DNA of 64,000 nucleotides from Paenibacillus sp. SYP-B3998 (GCF_010820665.1 NZ_JAAIKC010000003.1:248001-312000); one strand, 5' to 3'; positions 1 through 8,870 are shown, numbered from the stretch's first letter. The notes: generated from the sequence alone by a model not told the origin. Numbers and translations are program-made.

Positions 1-689
1 TCGAGACTGTACAGGCAGAGGGCGGCTTGAATGAAGCGCCTGTCGAGTGGCTGCAAAGACTCCGCAGCTTATGTAATCACCATGATATCCTGCTCATTTG
101 CGATGAGATTCAGGTGGGTTGCGGTCGAACAGGTCCATTTTTCTCCTTCGAGCGAGCAGATATCGTGCCGGATATCATCGTGTTGTCCAAGTCGATCAGC
201 GGTTACGGGCTCCCTATGTCCCTAGTTCTATTGAAGCCTGAGCTGGACGTGTGGAAACCCGCTGAGCATACGGGGACCTTTCGAGGCAATCAAATGGCAT
301 TTGTTTGCGCATCGGCAGCACTAGCGTACAGGGAGCAAGTACAGTTAGAAGCTGAGGTTTACAAAAAGGAGCAATTTGTGAAACGGTTTTTGAATGAGCA
401 TATTGCTACGTTAAGCAAGGACATTCATGTAAGAGGTATGGGGCTGTTATGGGGCGTTGATGTATCCGAATGCAAGCATTCGAACATTTCCAAAGAAATA
501 GCCATGAGGTGTTATGAGTTGGGGCTCGTTTTGGAGCGTGTTGGCCGTCAAGATGCTGTCATCAAAATCATGCCACCCCTCACGATATCTATAGAAGAAC
601 TTGAACAAGGCTGTAAGATTTTGCAGCAAGCGGTGCAGGATTGCTTGGTGAGGAGGGAGTTGAAGGAGCCAGCATTCATAAATAACTAA
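1..689 (+). CDS. Diaminobutyrate--2-oxoglutarate aminotransferase-like protein (5' truncated by window)
   Basis: Class III pyridoxal-phosphate aminotransferase of EctB type, which would make L-2,4-diaminobutyrate from aspartate semialdehyde and glutamate. The frame is open from base 3, so only about 228 C-terminal residues are visible. They include LLICDEIQVGCGRTG with the cofactor aspartate, VLSKSISGYGLPMS with the Schiff-base lysine, and HTGTFRGNQ, which in the family lies near the subunit interface. The incoming ETVQAEGG segment also fits the family. Diaminobutyrate could feed ectoine, siderophore or peptide synthesis, but partner genes lie outside the window, so the pathway is open. Another class III aminotransferase (for example ornithine type) is less likely. 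Confidence 0.8.
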   Translation, partial: ETVQAEGGLNEAPVEWLQRLRSLCNHHDILLICDEIQVGCGRTGPFFSFERADIVPDIIVLSKSISGYGLPMSLVLLKPELDVWKPAEHTGTFRGNQMAFVCASAALAYREQVQLEAEVYKKEQFVKRFLNEHIATLSKDIHVRGMGLLWGVDVSECKHSNISKEIAMRCYELGLVLERVGRQDAVIKIMPPLTISIEELEQGCKILQQAVQDCLVRRELKEPAFINN

Positions 690-777
690 TTTCAACCAGA
701 GGAGCAGATGCAGGATCAGCGCTACAACGAAATGCAGTTGGCTATAATACCCGGTTGAACCAAAAGGAGGAGAATTT

Positions 778-2346
778 ATGTTTAAGAAGGTATCGTCCCT
801 GTTAGTAGCTCTTGTCATTGTTATAAGCGTCCTAACCGTTCCGGTTCAAGCGGGAGTCATTACTAATCCAAATACGGGTGGGGTGCCTGGTTCATGGACG
901 AAGGGCACCAATCCCGCCGTGATCGACCCCAACAAACCAGCGATACTCTTCGTACACGGCTTGAATAGCAACAGCGGGACTTGGTACGATAACAACGATA
1001 TGTACCAAAACGCTTACAATAATGGTTACCAGACGGCTTTCATTAATCTGTATGACATCACAGGAACATCTCAAAGCATGTGGGATAATGGCAAGCTGCT
1101 GGCCGAAAAAATCAAAGAAATCAGCGAAAGCTTCGGCAAAAAATTAGTTATTGTCGCACACAGCAAAGGCGGAGTCGACACCCAAACCGCACTCGTACAT
1201 GATAACGCGTATCCTTATGTTTCAAATGTTATTACGCTCAGCAGCCCGCATTACGGCTCTCAATTGGCAGACTTAGCCTACAGCAGCTGGGCAAGCTGGC
1301 TGGCAAATTTGATTGGTTCGCAAAATCCAGGCACTTACTCGCTGCAAACGTCTTATATGAGCTATTTCCGTTCAATTACAGACACGAATGCGAATATCGG
1401 GAAAAACAAGTTTTACACCTTCGCCGGAAATAACTGGTCAACAGGCAGTACCGCTCACTTTTTGGGAGGCTTATATTTGCAGACTTACGGTCCGAACGAC
1501 GGTGTAGTTACAGTCAAAAATTCCTATGTACCAAACGGAACGATGGTGAAAGTTGGCGAATGGAATCACACAACGGTGAAAACAGGTTCTTACACCTTTG
1601 CGTTGCTCAAGCCTTACTTGGTGCTGGGACAAGCGGCCAAGGCTGATCAAAACCCAGAAGAGTTCTCAGCGGCCCAGGAAAAAGCGAACAAAGAGGAGCA
1701 AACTAGTCAATTTTTCATACGCGGCGGTCAATTAAACGGAAAGGCGACAGAAAGCTTTACGGTGGAAAATAACGTGTCTGCGATCAAATTAGACTGGTTA
1801 GGCAACAAACCGCTGGACAAGCTGGAAATCCTGGCACCTGATGGCTCTGAGCAGCAAGTCAAACTGACATCTGCCCAAGATGATGGCGTGTTTAAAGGAG
1901 CTTGGCATCATACAGCTACGATTTCCAAGCCGAAGGTTGGCGAATGGAAGGCATCCGCAGTAAGTTCGCAGCCTGGCGGCTACTTGTTCACCGTCGCCTA
2001 TGAAACGAGCAGCAAAACGAAAGTGAACCTGCAGCAAGAACAGAATAATAAGAAGTTGAAATTGCAGGTCGAAGGGCTTAAGACGGATAAAACGAAGATC
2101 ACTTATACGATTGATTTCAATCAAGAAGATAAAACCAAGTCGGCTGGAAAAAATAAACCTAAACGCATAAAAACCCAAGAGTCGCTTGTATCGACGGATG
2201 AACTTATCCTGCCGACTTCCGAAGGAAGCGGTGTTTACAATGTGACAGCAGAAATTGAAGGGGAAACAGCGGAGGGCTTTAAATATCGCCGGACGCTTCT
2301 AAAATCAGTCTATGTAGATGAGAAGGGAATTACTTACACGCCTTAA
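778..2346 (+). CDS. Secreted lipase/esterase, alpha/beta hydrolase
   Basis: Predicted secreted lipase of 522 residues. A signal peptide is clear: lysines at 3-4, a hydrophobic run to about residue 22, then VQA as cleavage site. The hydrolase core has the oxyanion segment FVHGLNS (about 58-64) and the nucleophile elbow AHSKGG (Ser near residue 129), where Ala replaces the first Gly of GxSxG as in Bacillus LipA-type lipases. GPNDGVV and EWNHTTV supply plausible catalytic Asp and His. The last ~200 residues look like beta-rich accessory domains with lysine-rich linkers; I do not recognise them. A good AAAGGAGGAG ribosome site precedes the ATG, and an intrinsic terminator follows. Substrate is not determinable. 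Confidence 0.85.
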   Translation: MFKKVSSLLVALVIVISVLTVPVQAGVITNPNTGGVPGSWTKGTNPAVIDPNKPAILFVHGLNSNSGTWYDNNDMYQNAYNNGYQTAFINLYDITGTSQSMWDNGKLLAEKIKEISESFGKKLVIVAHSKGGVDTQTALVHDNAYPYVSNVITLSSPHYGSQLADLAYSSWASWLANLIGSQNPGTYSLQTSYMSYFRSITDTNANIGKNKFYTFAGNNWSTGSTAHFLGGLYLQTYGPNDGVVTVKNSYVPNGTMVKVGEWNHTTVKTGSYTFALLKPYLVLGQAAKADQNPEEFSAAQEKANKEEQTSQFFIRGGQLNGKATESFTVENNVSAIKLDWLGNKPLDKLEILAPDGSEQQVKLTSAQDDGVFKGAWHHTATISKPKVGEWKASAVSSQPGGYLFTVAYETSSKTKVNLQQEQNNKKLKLQVEGLKTDKTKITYTIDFNQEDKTKSAGKNKPKRIKTQESLVSTDELILPTSEGSGVYNVTAEIEGETAEGFKYRRTLLKSVYVDEKGITYTP

Positions 2347-2399
2347 TTGGACGCATTGGTAAGGAAAACAGGCTTTCAAGTGTTTAAGGTAAACCTCAT

Positions 2400-2437
2400 A
2401 AGCTTCTTCTAGCTGTTTGAAAAGCTAGAAGAAGCTT
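2400..2437 (+). terminator. Rho-independent terminator after lipase gene
   Basis: A 15-bp perfect inverted repeat (2400-2414 and 2423-2437) with an 8-nt loop lies 54 nt after the lipase stop codon. The following T-run is weak, so efficiency is uncertain. Confidence 0.65.
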
Positions 2438-2650
2438 TCTATGACTTCTCAGGATGGAAATTAACGTTTCATTGAACACCACCTTTTTAGTAACGACATG
2501 TTTATTTATTATCTGGTTTCTTAGCTCATATGGCCATGTATTATTAGGCGTTTAAATATATAATTTGCATTCTTGCAAATGGATAGAATAAAAAATCATG
2601 TATTTACCAAAATTAATAAGGAGTGGAAATTCGTTTTTAGGGGTGCTAAG

Positions 2651-2893
2651 ATGCCACAGCAGAATCAACAAAATGAAAATCAACAAAACCTGGAGCAAAT
2701 TAAAGCAGCGGCAGAGCTAGCTCAGCAAATCGCGGAGAATTCCCAACAAGTCGCTCAGCAAATTCAGACTCAGGCGATTACAGCTGAATTGGAAGATACA
2801 GAGCAGCAAGTACAGCAGCTTCAGCAGCAGGTTAAGGTGGCTCAGAATAAGTCGGAGCAATTAAAACAAGAATTAACGTCTAAGGGACAGTGA
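2651..2893 (+). CDS. Small glutamine-rich coiled-coil protein
   Basis: Unrecognised soluble protein of 80 residues, unusually rich in Gln, Glu and Asn. Apart from the polar N-terminus it is a continuous heptad-like helix (repeated QQ, AELAQQIAE, QQLQQQVKVAQ), so a coiled coil or spore-associated small protein is likely. I chose the ATG at 2651 because AGGGGTG ends 5 nt before it; an in-frame upstream TTG at 2573 has no ribosome site. It is monocistronic, with a strong terminator 38 nt downstream. No catalytic motif is visible. Confidence 0.6.
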   Translation: MPQQNQQNENQQNLEQIKAAAELAQQIAENSQQVAQQIQTQAITAELEDTEQQVQQLQQQVKVAQNKSEQLKQELTSKGQ

Positions 2894-2931
2894 GATGGCG
2901 TAGTCGCTGGATTTCTAAAAGGATGGATAGA

Positions 2932-2976
2932 AAAAGGATAGTTTGACTGATCAAGTCAGACTATCCTTTTTTCTAT
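2932..2976 (+). terminator. Rho-independent terminator
   Basis: A 17-bp stem with one G-U pair (2932-2948 with 2954-2970) and a 5-nt loop, followed by a T-rich tract. It ends the small coiled-coil gene and its A-rich 5' side lets it also serve the converging CDF gene. Confidence 0.8.
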
Positions 2977-3016
2977 TGTTTCGGGTTTCAGCCAACTAGG
3001 TATAGCTATTTTTGGC

Positions 3017-3907
3017 TCACTCTTTGTACCAGGGATTTAAATGAATAAGCACCTCGTCCACATCGGAATGATGCTTCATGATGGATTTCTTAATTTCGCG
3101 AGAGATATCATGCCCCTGCTGAACGGTAAGCTCACCAGGAATGGATACTCTAGCATCTACTAGAATATAGTGACCATGTTCCCTGGCGCGAATACGATCA
3201 ATGCGTTTTACTAGCGGAATCTCTTGAATAAGTGAGATGTACGCTAGTAATTTTTCTTGGTTAACTGTTTTTTCCATGAGAATATCAAATGATTCTTTCC
3301 CCATCTCAATAGCGAGCTTTAAGACTAACAACGAGACGATGATACCAGCGGCCGCATCTCCATAGGAAAAAACATGGATCTGATAGGCTTTACCTACAAA
3401 GGCAAGCCCGATCCCAACGACTGCTGCTAGCGAAGCATAAACGTCGGCAAGGTGGTCCTTGGCTGTTGCGATTAGACCTTTGCTGCTGGTCCTTGTACCA
3501 ATCCTCATCGTATACACATAAAGGATATATTTCCATACTAGCGAAATTGCCGCAACTGCTATGGCAACAAGGCTAGGCTGAGTGGCCTCTTCAAAAAAAG
3601 CAGCTACCGAATGGTAGGCGATATAAAGGGCAGCAAGTCCAAGGATGAAGGCAACAAATCCGGAACCAAGAACTTCCGCTTTGCCATGACCATAAGGGTG
3701 ATCTTCGTCTGCAGGACGTTTGGATATTTGCATCGCGCTAAGCGCTGCGATTGTCGCGATGATGTCTCCAGCGTTGTGAACGCCATCGGCTAATAGGACC
3801 TCACTATAAAACAACAGTCCGATGAAGATTTTCATTACGGTAAGAATAATGTTGCTGATCAGGGAAATCCATATCGCCCAAAATGAGGAATTGTTGTCGT
3901 TGCTCAT
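3017..3907 (-). CDS. Cation diffusion facilitator (CDF) metal exporter
   Basis: Membrane transporter of 296 residues that would export Zn2+, Mn2+, Co2+ or Fe2+ in exchange for protons. The family layout is complete: six hydrophobic segments, the TM2 metal site ADGVHNAGD, then the conserved HPYGHGKAE, a second Asp-containing site in TM5 (KDHLADVYAS), and a C-terminal cytoplasmic domain with HYILVDARVSIPGE. In TM2 the motif is HNAGD rather than the more usual HDxxD pattern, so metal choice is unclear. ATG 3907 is preceded by AGGAGG at good distance; TTG 3910 is possible. Its leader contains an intrinsic terminator. Confidence 0.88.
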   Translation of the reverse strand: MSNDNNSSFWAIWISLISNIILTVMKIFIGLLFYSEVLLADGVHNAGDIIATIAALSAMQISKRPADEDHPYGHGKAEVLGSGFVAFILGLAALYIAYHSVAAFFEEATQPSLVAIAVAAISLVWKYILYVYTMRIGTRTSSKGLIATAKDHLADVYASLAAVVGIGLAFVGKAYQIHVFSYGDAAAGIIVSLLVLKLAIEMGKESFDILMEKTVNQEKLLAYISLIQEIPLVKRIDRIRAREHGHYILVDARVSIPGELTVQQGHDISREIKKSIMKHHSDVDEVLIHLNPWYKE

Positions 3908-3942
3908 CAAAGCTGACCTCCTTCAGAAGTGTTTCCCCAAGG

Positions 3943-3975
3943 AAAAAAAATCCCTTGACCGATGGTCAAGGGATT
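3943..3975 (-). terminator. Terminator hairpin inside the leader of the CDF gene
   Basis: A perfect 12-bp inverted repeat (3949-3960 with 3964-3975) with a 3-nt loop. Read on the minus strand it is followed directly by eight T residues, the signature of an intrinsic terminator. No minus-strand gene lies upstream, so it sits in the 5' leader of the CDF exporter, between promoter and ribosome site. Confidence 0.75.
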
Positions 3976-4028
3976 AGGTTTAATTTTTTATGGGAATCTA
4001 GTAAATAAAAATAGCGCATCATCAACAC

Positions 4029-4081
4029 TTCACTTTACGAAAATATCTTTGTATAATACCACAGATAGCGTTCATATTCAA
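4029..4081. promoter_or_regulatory. Overlapping divergent sigma-A promoters sharing one -10 region
   Basis: On the plus strand TTCACT (4029-4034), 17 nt, TATAAT (4052-4057) point to the YrzF-like gene. On the minus strand TTGAAT (4081-4076), 17 nt, TATTAT (4058-4053) point to the CDF gene. The two -10 hexamers overlap because GTATAATAC is nearly symmetrical. Confidence 0.6.
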
Positions 4082-4121
4082 ACTGTTTGGAAAGTGCAGG
4101 AGAGAAGGTGTTTTAATAGCA

Positions 4122-4778
4122 ATGAAGCAGATATGGCTCGAAGACATTGAGCAAAAGCTGCTCCCCCAGCTGCAGATTTCAAGCGAGCAACCCTACGATC
4201 CTATTGTCGTACATCACGTACCGAAGCCATGGCGTTTAGTAGGTTCAGGCAACTATGCGGCTGTCGTTATGCATCCGAGTTACCCAGAAATTGTGGTGAA
4301 AGTGTATGCGCCGGGAAGGCCGGGGTTAAGCGAAGAAAAGGAAGTCTACCAACGACTTGGAAAGCATGAGGCTTTTTCGGAATGCCTGCATGAGGGCGAA
4401 TCGTACTTGGTGCTGCGTCGGTTGACTGGCGTTACCTTATATATGTGTTTACGACGAGGGATTCCAATCCCTAGGAAAGTCCTCCAGGATATTGATCGGG
4501 CGTTAGACTACGCAAGAAGCAGAGGGCTTTCGCCACATGATGTTCACGGGAAAAACGTTATGATGAAAGATGGCAGCGGGCTGGTCGTCGACGTTTCCGA
4601 CTTTTTGAAAGAAGAGTACTGCCCCATGTGGGATGATCTAAAACGGGCTTATGATCGCTTTTATTACCCATGGATAAGGAGAATTCCATTTCCTGAATTC
4701 ATGCTCCATCTCGTTCGCAGAGGCTATCGGAAGTGGAAGAAATGGATTCTTTTATTTCATCATCTAAACAAAAAATAG
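4122..4778 (+). CDS. Protein kinase-like protein, YrzF-type
   Basis: Single-domain kinase-fold protein of 218 residues resembling B. subtilis YrzF. LVGSGNYAAVV (about 38-48) looks like a glycine loop, VVKVYA holds the ATP-anchoring lysine, SPHDVHGKNVM (about 145-155) corresponds to the catalytic HxD...N loop, and VVDVSDF replaces the DFG metal-binding motif. It is shorter than canonical Hanks kinases and ends with a basic, tryptophan-rich tail. Substrate unknown; phosphorylation of protein or small molecule are both possible. It is transcribed from the divergent promoter shared with the CDF gene. Confidence 0.7.
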   Translation: MKQIWLEDIEQKLLPQLQISSEQPYDPIVVHHVPKPWRLVGSGNYAAVVMHPSYPEIVVKVYAPGRPGLSEEKEVYQRLGKHEAFSECLHEGESYLVLRRLTGVTLYMCLRRGIPIPRKVLQDIDRALDYARSRGLSPHDVHGKNVMMKDGSGLVVDVSDFLKEEYCPMWDDLKRAYDRFYYPWIRRIPFPEFMLHLVRRGYRKWKKWILLFHHLNKK

Positions 4779-4930
4779 AAGAGTTGTTGAGCTGACTCGA
4801 AGAGTTTTGCTCCGTTTCTCAAGTTGCCATAGAGGGGGACAGCATCTTATCCCTTTCGCTTAATCGTGGTACAATTTGGTAGAGGAGATCTTGTTCTAAA
4901 CCCCCCTTGAAGAAAGGTTGATGACTACCG

Positions 4931-6019
4931 ATGAACGAACGCATGGAGAAACTATATGCTCTTCTGGAAAACGAGGAGCTGGACGTTGCATTTATTACGC
5001 TGCCCAAAATGATTTACTATTTCACTGGCTTTTATTCGGACCCTCATGAGCGCTTTATGGCGCTTGTTTGCGTGAAAGGGAAAGATCCATTTCTATTCGT
5101 GCCGATACTTGATCATGAGAAAGCGGCGCGCGTTTCCCAAGTGAGCTGCATTTACTCTCACAAGGATGAACAAAATCCGTATGAAGTACTGAAGCCGCTT
5201 CTGGGCAGCGGAATTGCTCGAATGGGGATTCAAGAAGAATATTTAAACGTGAAGCGTTACCATGCTTTAATGCAGATAACCGATGCAAGGCAAGCGGTGG
5301 ACCTAGAACCTCACCTTAATCCAATGCGTGTCGTCAAAAGCGCGGAGGAAATCGTGACGATTAAACGGGCGATCCACTGTATCGAAGAAGTCATCCGCAC
5401 CACGCTGCCGCTTATAAAGCCAGGAGTAACAGAACTGGATATTGTGGCTGAGATGGAGTTTCGCATGAAGCGCTTGGGTGCCGAAGGGCCATCCTTCGAT
5501 ACGATGGTATTAGCCGGAGAGAAATCAGGGCTCCCACATGGTATTCCTGGGAACAATCCGATTCGAGAAGGTGAGCTGCTGCTTATTGATGCTGGCGTTT
5601 TCGTGGATGGATATGCATCGGATATTACGCGGACGTTCGCAGTAGGCGATATTGGAAAGCAGTGTAAGGAGATATACGAAGCTGTACTGCAGGCTAATCT
5701 GAGCATGATTGAGGCTGTGCGCCCTGGTGTCACATTTGGCAGCTTAGATCAAGCGGCACGTCAGGCAATTAGCAGCCGAGGGTATGGAGATTATTTCATA
5801 ACGCGCGCTGGACATGGGTTTGGACTTGAAATTCATGAGTATCCTTCGATCCATGGGGGGAATGAAGATTTGCTTGGCGCTGGCATGGTCTTCACAGCTG
5901 AACCCGGTATTTATATGCCTGGCGTTGGCGGCGTTCGCATTGAGGATAATGTTATCGTCACAGCGAATGGAGTGGAAGTTCTGACCACATTCCCTAAAGA
6001 ATTGACGGTTATCGGCTAA
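4931..6019 (+). CDS. M24 family metallopeptidase (Xaa-Pro dipeptidase/aminopeptidase)
   Basis: Cytoplasmic peptidase of 362 residues cleaving Xaa-Pro bonds, with an N-terminal creatinase-type domain (about 1-130) and a C-terminal pita-bread domain. All five metal ligands are visible: LLIDAGVFVDGYASDITRTF (two Asp), HGFGLEIHE (His), FTAEPGIY (Glu) and GVRIEDNV (Glu). Length is normal for PepQ/YqhT-type enzymes. An AGAAAGG ribosome site lies 10-15 nt before the ATG. A small HPr-like gene follows in the same direction. Confidence 0.88.
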   Translation: MNERMEKLYALLENEELDVAFITLPKMIYYFTGFYSDPHERFMALVCVKGKDPFLFVPILDHEKAARVSQVSCIYSHKDEQNPYEVLKPLLGSGIARMGIQEEYLNVKRYHALMQITDARQAVDLEPHLNPMRVVKSAEEIVTIKRAIHCIEEVIRTTLPLIKPGVTELDIVAEMEFRMKRLGAEGPSFDTMVLAGEKSGLPHGIPGNNPIREGELLLIDAGVFVDGYASDITRTFAVGDIGKQCKEIYEAVLQANLSMIEAVRPGVTFGSLDQAARQAISSRGYGDYFITRAGHGFGLEIHEYPSIHGGNEDLLGAGMVFTAEPGIYMPGVGGVRIEDNVIVTANGVEVLTTFPKELTVIG

Positions 6020-6073
6020 GACAGTTATCGCTACATAATAAGCTTGGCAAAATACTGCAAGGAAGGTGTCGGA

Positions 6074-6337
6074 ATGAGAGTTCATGAATTCGTCATTCAA
6101 TCGGAGATACAGCGTAGAGATCTTACGGACATCTCCAGCCAATCGGCTCATTTTATTTCGGAGATTTCGATTGACTTTATCCATAATGAAGTTCGTCATG
6201 TTGTTGATGTGAAAAGCCTGCTAGGCATGCTGTTAGTACCGATCAAATCGGGAACTCTAATTCGGTTGCTAACCAAAGGCAAGGATGAGGAAGAAGCGAT
6301 GCATGTCATGTTTGAATTATTTCAAACCTTTCAATAA
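6074..6337 (+). CDS. HPr-like protein lacking the phospho-histidine
   Basis: Small protein of 87 residues that aligns over its length with HPr/Crh of the phosphotransferase system. VKSLLGMLLVPIKSG (about 46-60) matches the regulatory Ser46 region of HPr and DEEEAMHVMFELF matches the C-terminal helix. The stretch where HPr carries the His15 phosphoacceptor has no histidine (L17/D16 fall at the aligned site), so it cannot carry sugar-transport phosphate; the retained serine suggests a regulatory role as in Crh. ATG 6074 has AAGGAAGGTG upstream; the upstream TTG at 6044 does not. Confidence 0.65.
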   Translation: MRVHEFVIQSEIQRRDLTDISSQSAHFISEISIDFIHNEVRHVVDVKSLLGMLLVPIKSGTLIRLLTKGKDEEEAMHVMFELFQTFQ

Positions 6338-6351
6338 TTACTACTTCATGA

Positions 6352-7245
6352 TTAATCTTGGCGGACATCTTTCGATTCGGCGAGCAACAGTTCAACAAAG
6401 CGCTGCGCGGCTTTGGATAAATAATGCTGCTTCAGCCAAATCAGCGCTGAGGAAGCCGTTACCTCTGAGTCTTCGATCTCATAGGCTTGCACCCGATAGC
6501 CGCGATGCTTTTTGAGCACGGTCTCAGGAACGATCGTACTTCCAAATCCAGAGGACACAAGTTCCATCAGAATCGAGATGTCGGAGCATTCGCCAATAAT
6601 GTGAGGAGTCAAATTTCTGATCCGAAATTCTTCCAGGATCAAATGAAAAATACCTAAGCCGTCCGTGCTTGGCAAAATAAGAGGGTACTCCTGAATTTGA
6701 TTCAACGTAATTTGATTGTTGTCCTGGGCTAGCGGCTCAGAGGATACAAAATAAAACCGCTCCTTCTGCAGCTGCAGCACGGCAAAATCGTCAAGCATAA
6801 GCGGCAATCGAATGATAGCCAGCTCGATGACCTTTTCTTTCACCAACTTGGCGAGTTGAGCGGACTCGTTTTGTTGTATTTTATAAGAAATATGGGGGTA
6901 AGTTTGTCGAAAAGCTTGCAATAGCTTTGGCAAATGATAATACGAAATCGTATTGACGCCAATCGACAATTTTCCTCTCACACCATGTCCAATTTGTGTA
7001 ACCTCCGTATGCGCTTCTTCCATATCCTTCGTAATTTTAACTGCATAATGGTACAGCGTAGTGCCAGCTTCGGTTAGCTGCAAAAATCTCCCGCGTTTTT
7101 CGAAAAGCTTAGTCCCAAGATCCTGTTCTAACAATTTTAACTGTTGGCTGAGAGGCGGTTGTGCCATATGGAGCTTTTTGGCCGCAGCAGTGATTTGTTT
7201 TTCTTCTGCAATGGCGATGAAGTAACGTAATTGTTTAATATCCAA
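6352..7245 (-). CDS. LysR family transcriptional regulator
   Basis: DNA-binding regulator of 297 residues with the typical N-terminal winged helix (MDIKQLRYFIAIAEEKQIT, then AAKKLHMAQPPLSQQLKLLE) and a C-terminal periplasmic-binding-like effector domain. The start is TTG at 7245 with AAAGGGAG upstream. It is divergent from the NCS2 permease gene, so it probably controls that transporter and itself from the 7246-7420 interval, in response to a nucleobase-like or other small effector. The effector cannot be told from sequence. Confidence 0.88.
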   Translation of the reverse strand: MDIKQLRYFIAIAEEKQITAAAKKLHMAQPPLSQQLKLLEQDLGTKLFEKRGRFLQLTEAGTTLYHYAVKITKDMEEAHTEVTQIGHGVRGKLSIGVNTISYYHLPKLLQAFRQTYPHISYKIQQNESAQLAKLVKEKVIELAIIRLPLMLDDFAVLQLQKERFYFVSSEPLAQDNNQITLNQIQEYPLILPSTDGLGIFHLILEEFRIRNLTPHIIGECSDISILMELVSSGFGSTIVPETVLKKHRGYRVQAYEIEDSEVTASSALIWLKQHYLSKAAQRFVELLLAESKDVRQD

Positions 7246-7420
7246 GCGGAAAACTCCCTTTCATATATGAATATCGTATGGATAGGCAACTAAATATATA
7301 TTTTTCCTATGTAGAATCCCATGTTATCATATTTTTGCACAATGCGTTTGGTCAATTGCTCAAAGGCTGCTTAGAGTGCGAAGGAAGGATGATGGAAGTT
7401 GCATCAGGAGAAAATGGTTT

Positions 7421-8755
7421 GTGATACTTATGTTAACTAAAATGTCGCCAAAAATTTGGCTAGCTGGGGTACAATGGTTGTTTTTTATGTTTACAAACAC
7501 GATTGTTGTTCCGCTTTCGCTCGGTCACGCGTTTCAATTAGGGCCAGAGGAGATCGCCACTTCTCTGCAGCGTTCATTTATCTTGACGGGAGTGCTTTGT
7601 ATTTTACAAGCGCTTTGGGGACATCGCTACGCCGTGATGGATGGACCAGCCGGGATATGGTGGGGGCTTGTTCTTAATTTGTGCTCTTCAGCCCAGTCTG
7701 TAGGCATGAGCATGACGGAAGTAGGGGGGGGACTCGCAAGCGGTTTTCTATTAGCGAGCTTGACCATGATTGTTTTGGGCAGTCTAGGATTTGCCTCATT
7801 CCTGAAAAAAATATTTACCCCGATCGTGATGGGCGTATCTTTATTTTTACTTACCATTCAATTGGTTGTGAACTTTTTTAAAGGAATGCTGGGCATGAAC
7901 AGCGCGGGTGAGATAGATATCAAGGTCGCAGCGTTATCTATTGTTATCGCTATTTTCGTAGCGATGATTCACTTGAAGGGTTCTCGTCTGATTAGCAGCT
8001 ATTCGATTCTGATCGGAATTGTTGTCGGTTGGATCGCATACGAACTCTTTTTTCCAACGACGCATACTGCTCAAGCACAGGCAGGGTCAATGTTAGCCGT
8101 ATTTCCCTGGGGAGCACCGAACTTGCAAATCGGGATCATCTTAACTTCGTTTATCGTCGGTCTAATTAATATGACGAATACCATCACATGCTTATCTACG
8201 GTGGAAAAAATGTATCAAACCAAAACAACGGATGCTCAATATAAGCGTTCCTATTTGTTGACAGGCGTTTTTACAGCGTTATCTTCCTGTTTTGGCTTGT
8301 TGCCTTTCGGTCTGTTTACCTCTTCGATCGGGCTGCTGGAGAGCACGAAAATTCTTGAACGCCGAGCGCTTATTATCGGTGGTGGCATGTTCGCTTTGTT
8401 GGGACTTATTCCAGCGTTAAGCGGGCTATTCTCCTCGCTGCCTTCAAGTGTGGGAAATGCTGTATTGTTCGTTGCTTACCTGCAAATGTTCGGCACAGCG
8501 CTTCGAACTATTCAAGGTATTCCATTCAACTCGAAGACGGTTTATAGAATCGCGCTGCCTGTTTTGCTTGGTATCAGCATAATGAACACGCCGCCGCAGG
8601 CATTCTCGGTCCTACCTATTTATTTACGCCCACTGGTTGGCAACGGTTTAGCTATGGGAGTTATTTTATCCTTGGTTCTGGAAGTTGTTGTGAATTGGCG
8701 AAAATATGAGCTGCCAATTACACCGTTGACCGCCTCGCAAAAGCCAACGTCTTGA
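7421..8755 (+). CDS. NCS2 family nucleobase (xanthine/uracil) permease
   Basis: Membrane symporter of about 444 residues with 12-14 hydrophobic segments, from the xanthine/uracil permease family, resembling B. subtilis YwdJ more than PyrP or PbuX. It would import a purine or pyrimidine base with a cation. GPAGIWWGLV near residue 80 and LINMTNTITCLSTVEK near residue 245 fall where the family has its substrate-binding helices. I prefer GTG 7421, since AGGAG lies 10 nt upstream; ATG 7430 is the alternative. It is divergent from a LysR gene, its probable regulator. Confidence 0.8.
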   Translation: MILMLTKMSPKIWLAGVQWLFFMFTNTIVVPLSLGHAFQLGPEEIATSLQRSFILTGVLCILQALWGHRYAVMDGPAGIWWGLVLNLCSSAQSVGMSMTEVGGGLASGFLLASLTMIVLGSLGFASFLKKIFTPIVMGVSLFLLTIQLVVNFFKGMLGMNSAGEIDIKVAALSIVIAIFVAMIHLKGSRLISSYSILIGIVVGWIAYELFFPTTHTAQAQAGSMLAVFPWGAPNLQIGIILTSFIVGLINMTNTITCLSTVEKMYQTKTTDAQYKRSYLLTGVFTALSSCFGLLPFGLFTSSIGLLESTKILERRALIIGGGMFALLGLIPALSGLFSSLPSSVGNAVLFVAYLQMFGTALRTIQGIPFNSKTVYRIALPVLLGISIMNTPPQAFSVLPIYLRPLVGNGLAMGVILSLVLEVVVNWRKYELPITPLTASQKPTS

Positions 8756-8802
8756 AACTTTTTCGCTGATGGTTAGGTTAGACAGTTAGGCGTGTCTGCA
8801 AA

Positions 8803-8844
8803 AAAAAGAAGGAACTCATCCTTTTCGGGTGAGTTCCTTCTTTT
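8803..8844. terminator. Bidirectional terminator between permease and YitT gene
   Basis: A long stem around GGAACTCA/TGAGTTCC, flanked by A-rich sequence on the left and T-rich on the right, sits between converging genes and can act in both directions. Confidence 0.85.
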
Positions 8845-8870
8845 CATACATGCTTGGTGACTTGATTGTT

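Noticed and set aside
1..689. Calling the edge gene part of an ectoine operon
   Set aside because: No EctA or EctC is visible downstream; the lipase gene that follows is unrelated, so only the aminotransferase family is supported.
7392..7424. A short leader frame (MEVASGENGL) whose stop overlaps the GTG of the NCS2 permease
   Set aside because: The AAGGAAGG before it is too close to its start codons; overlap is probably incidental.
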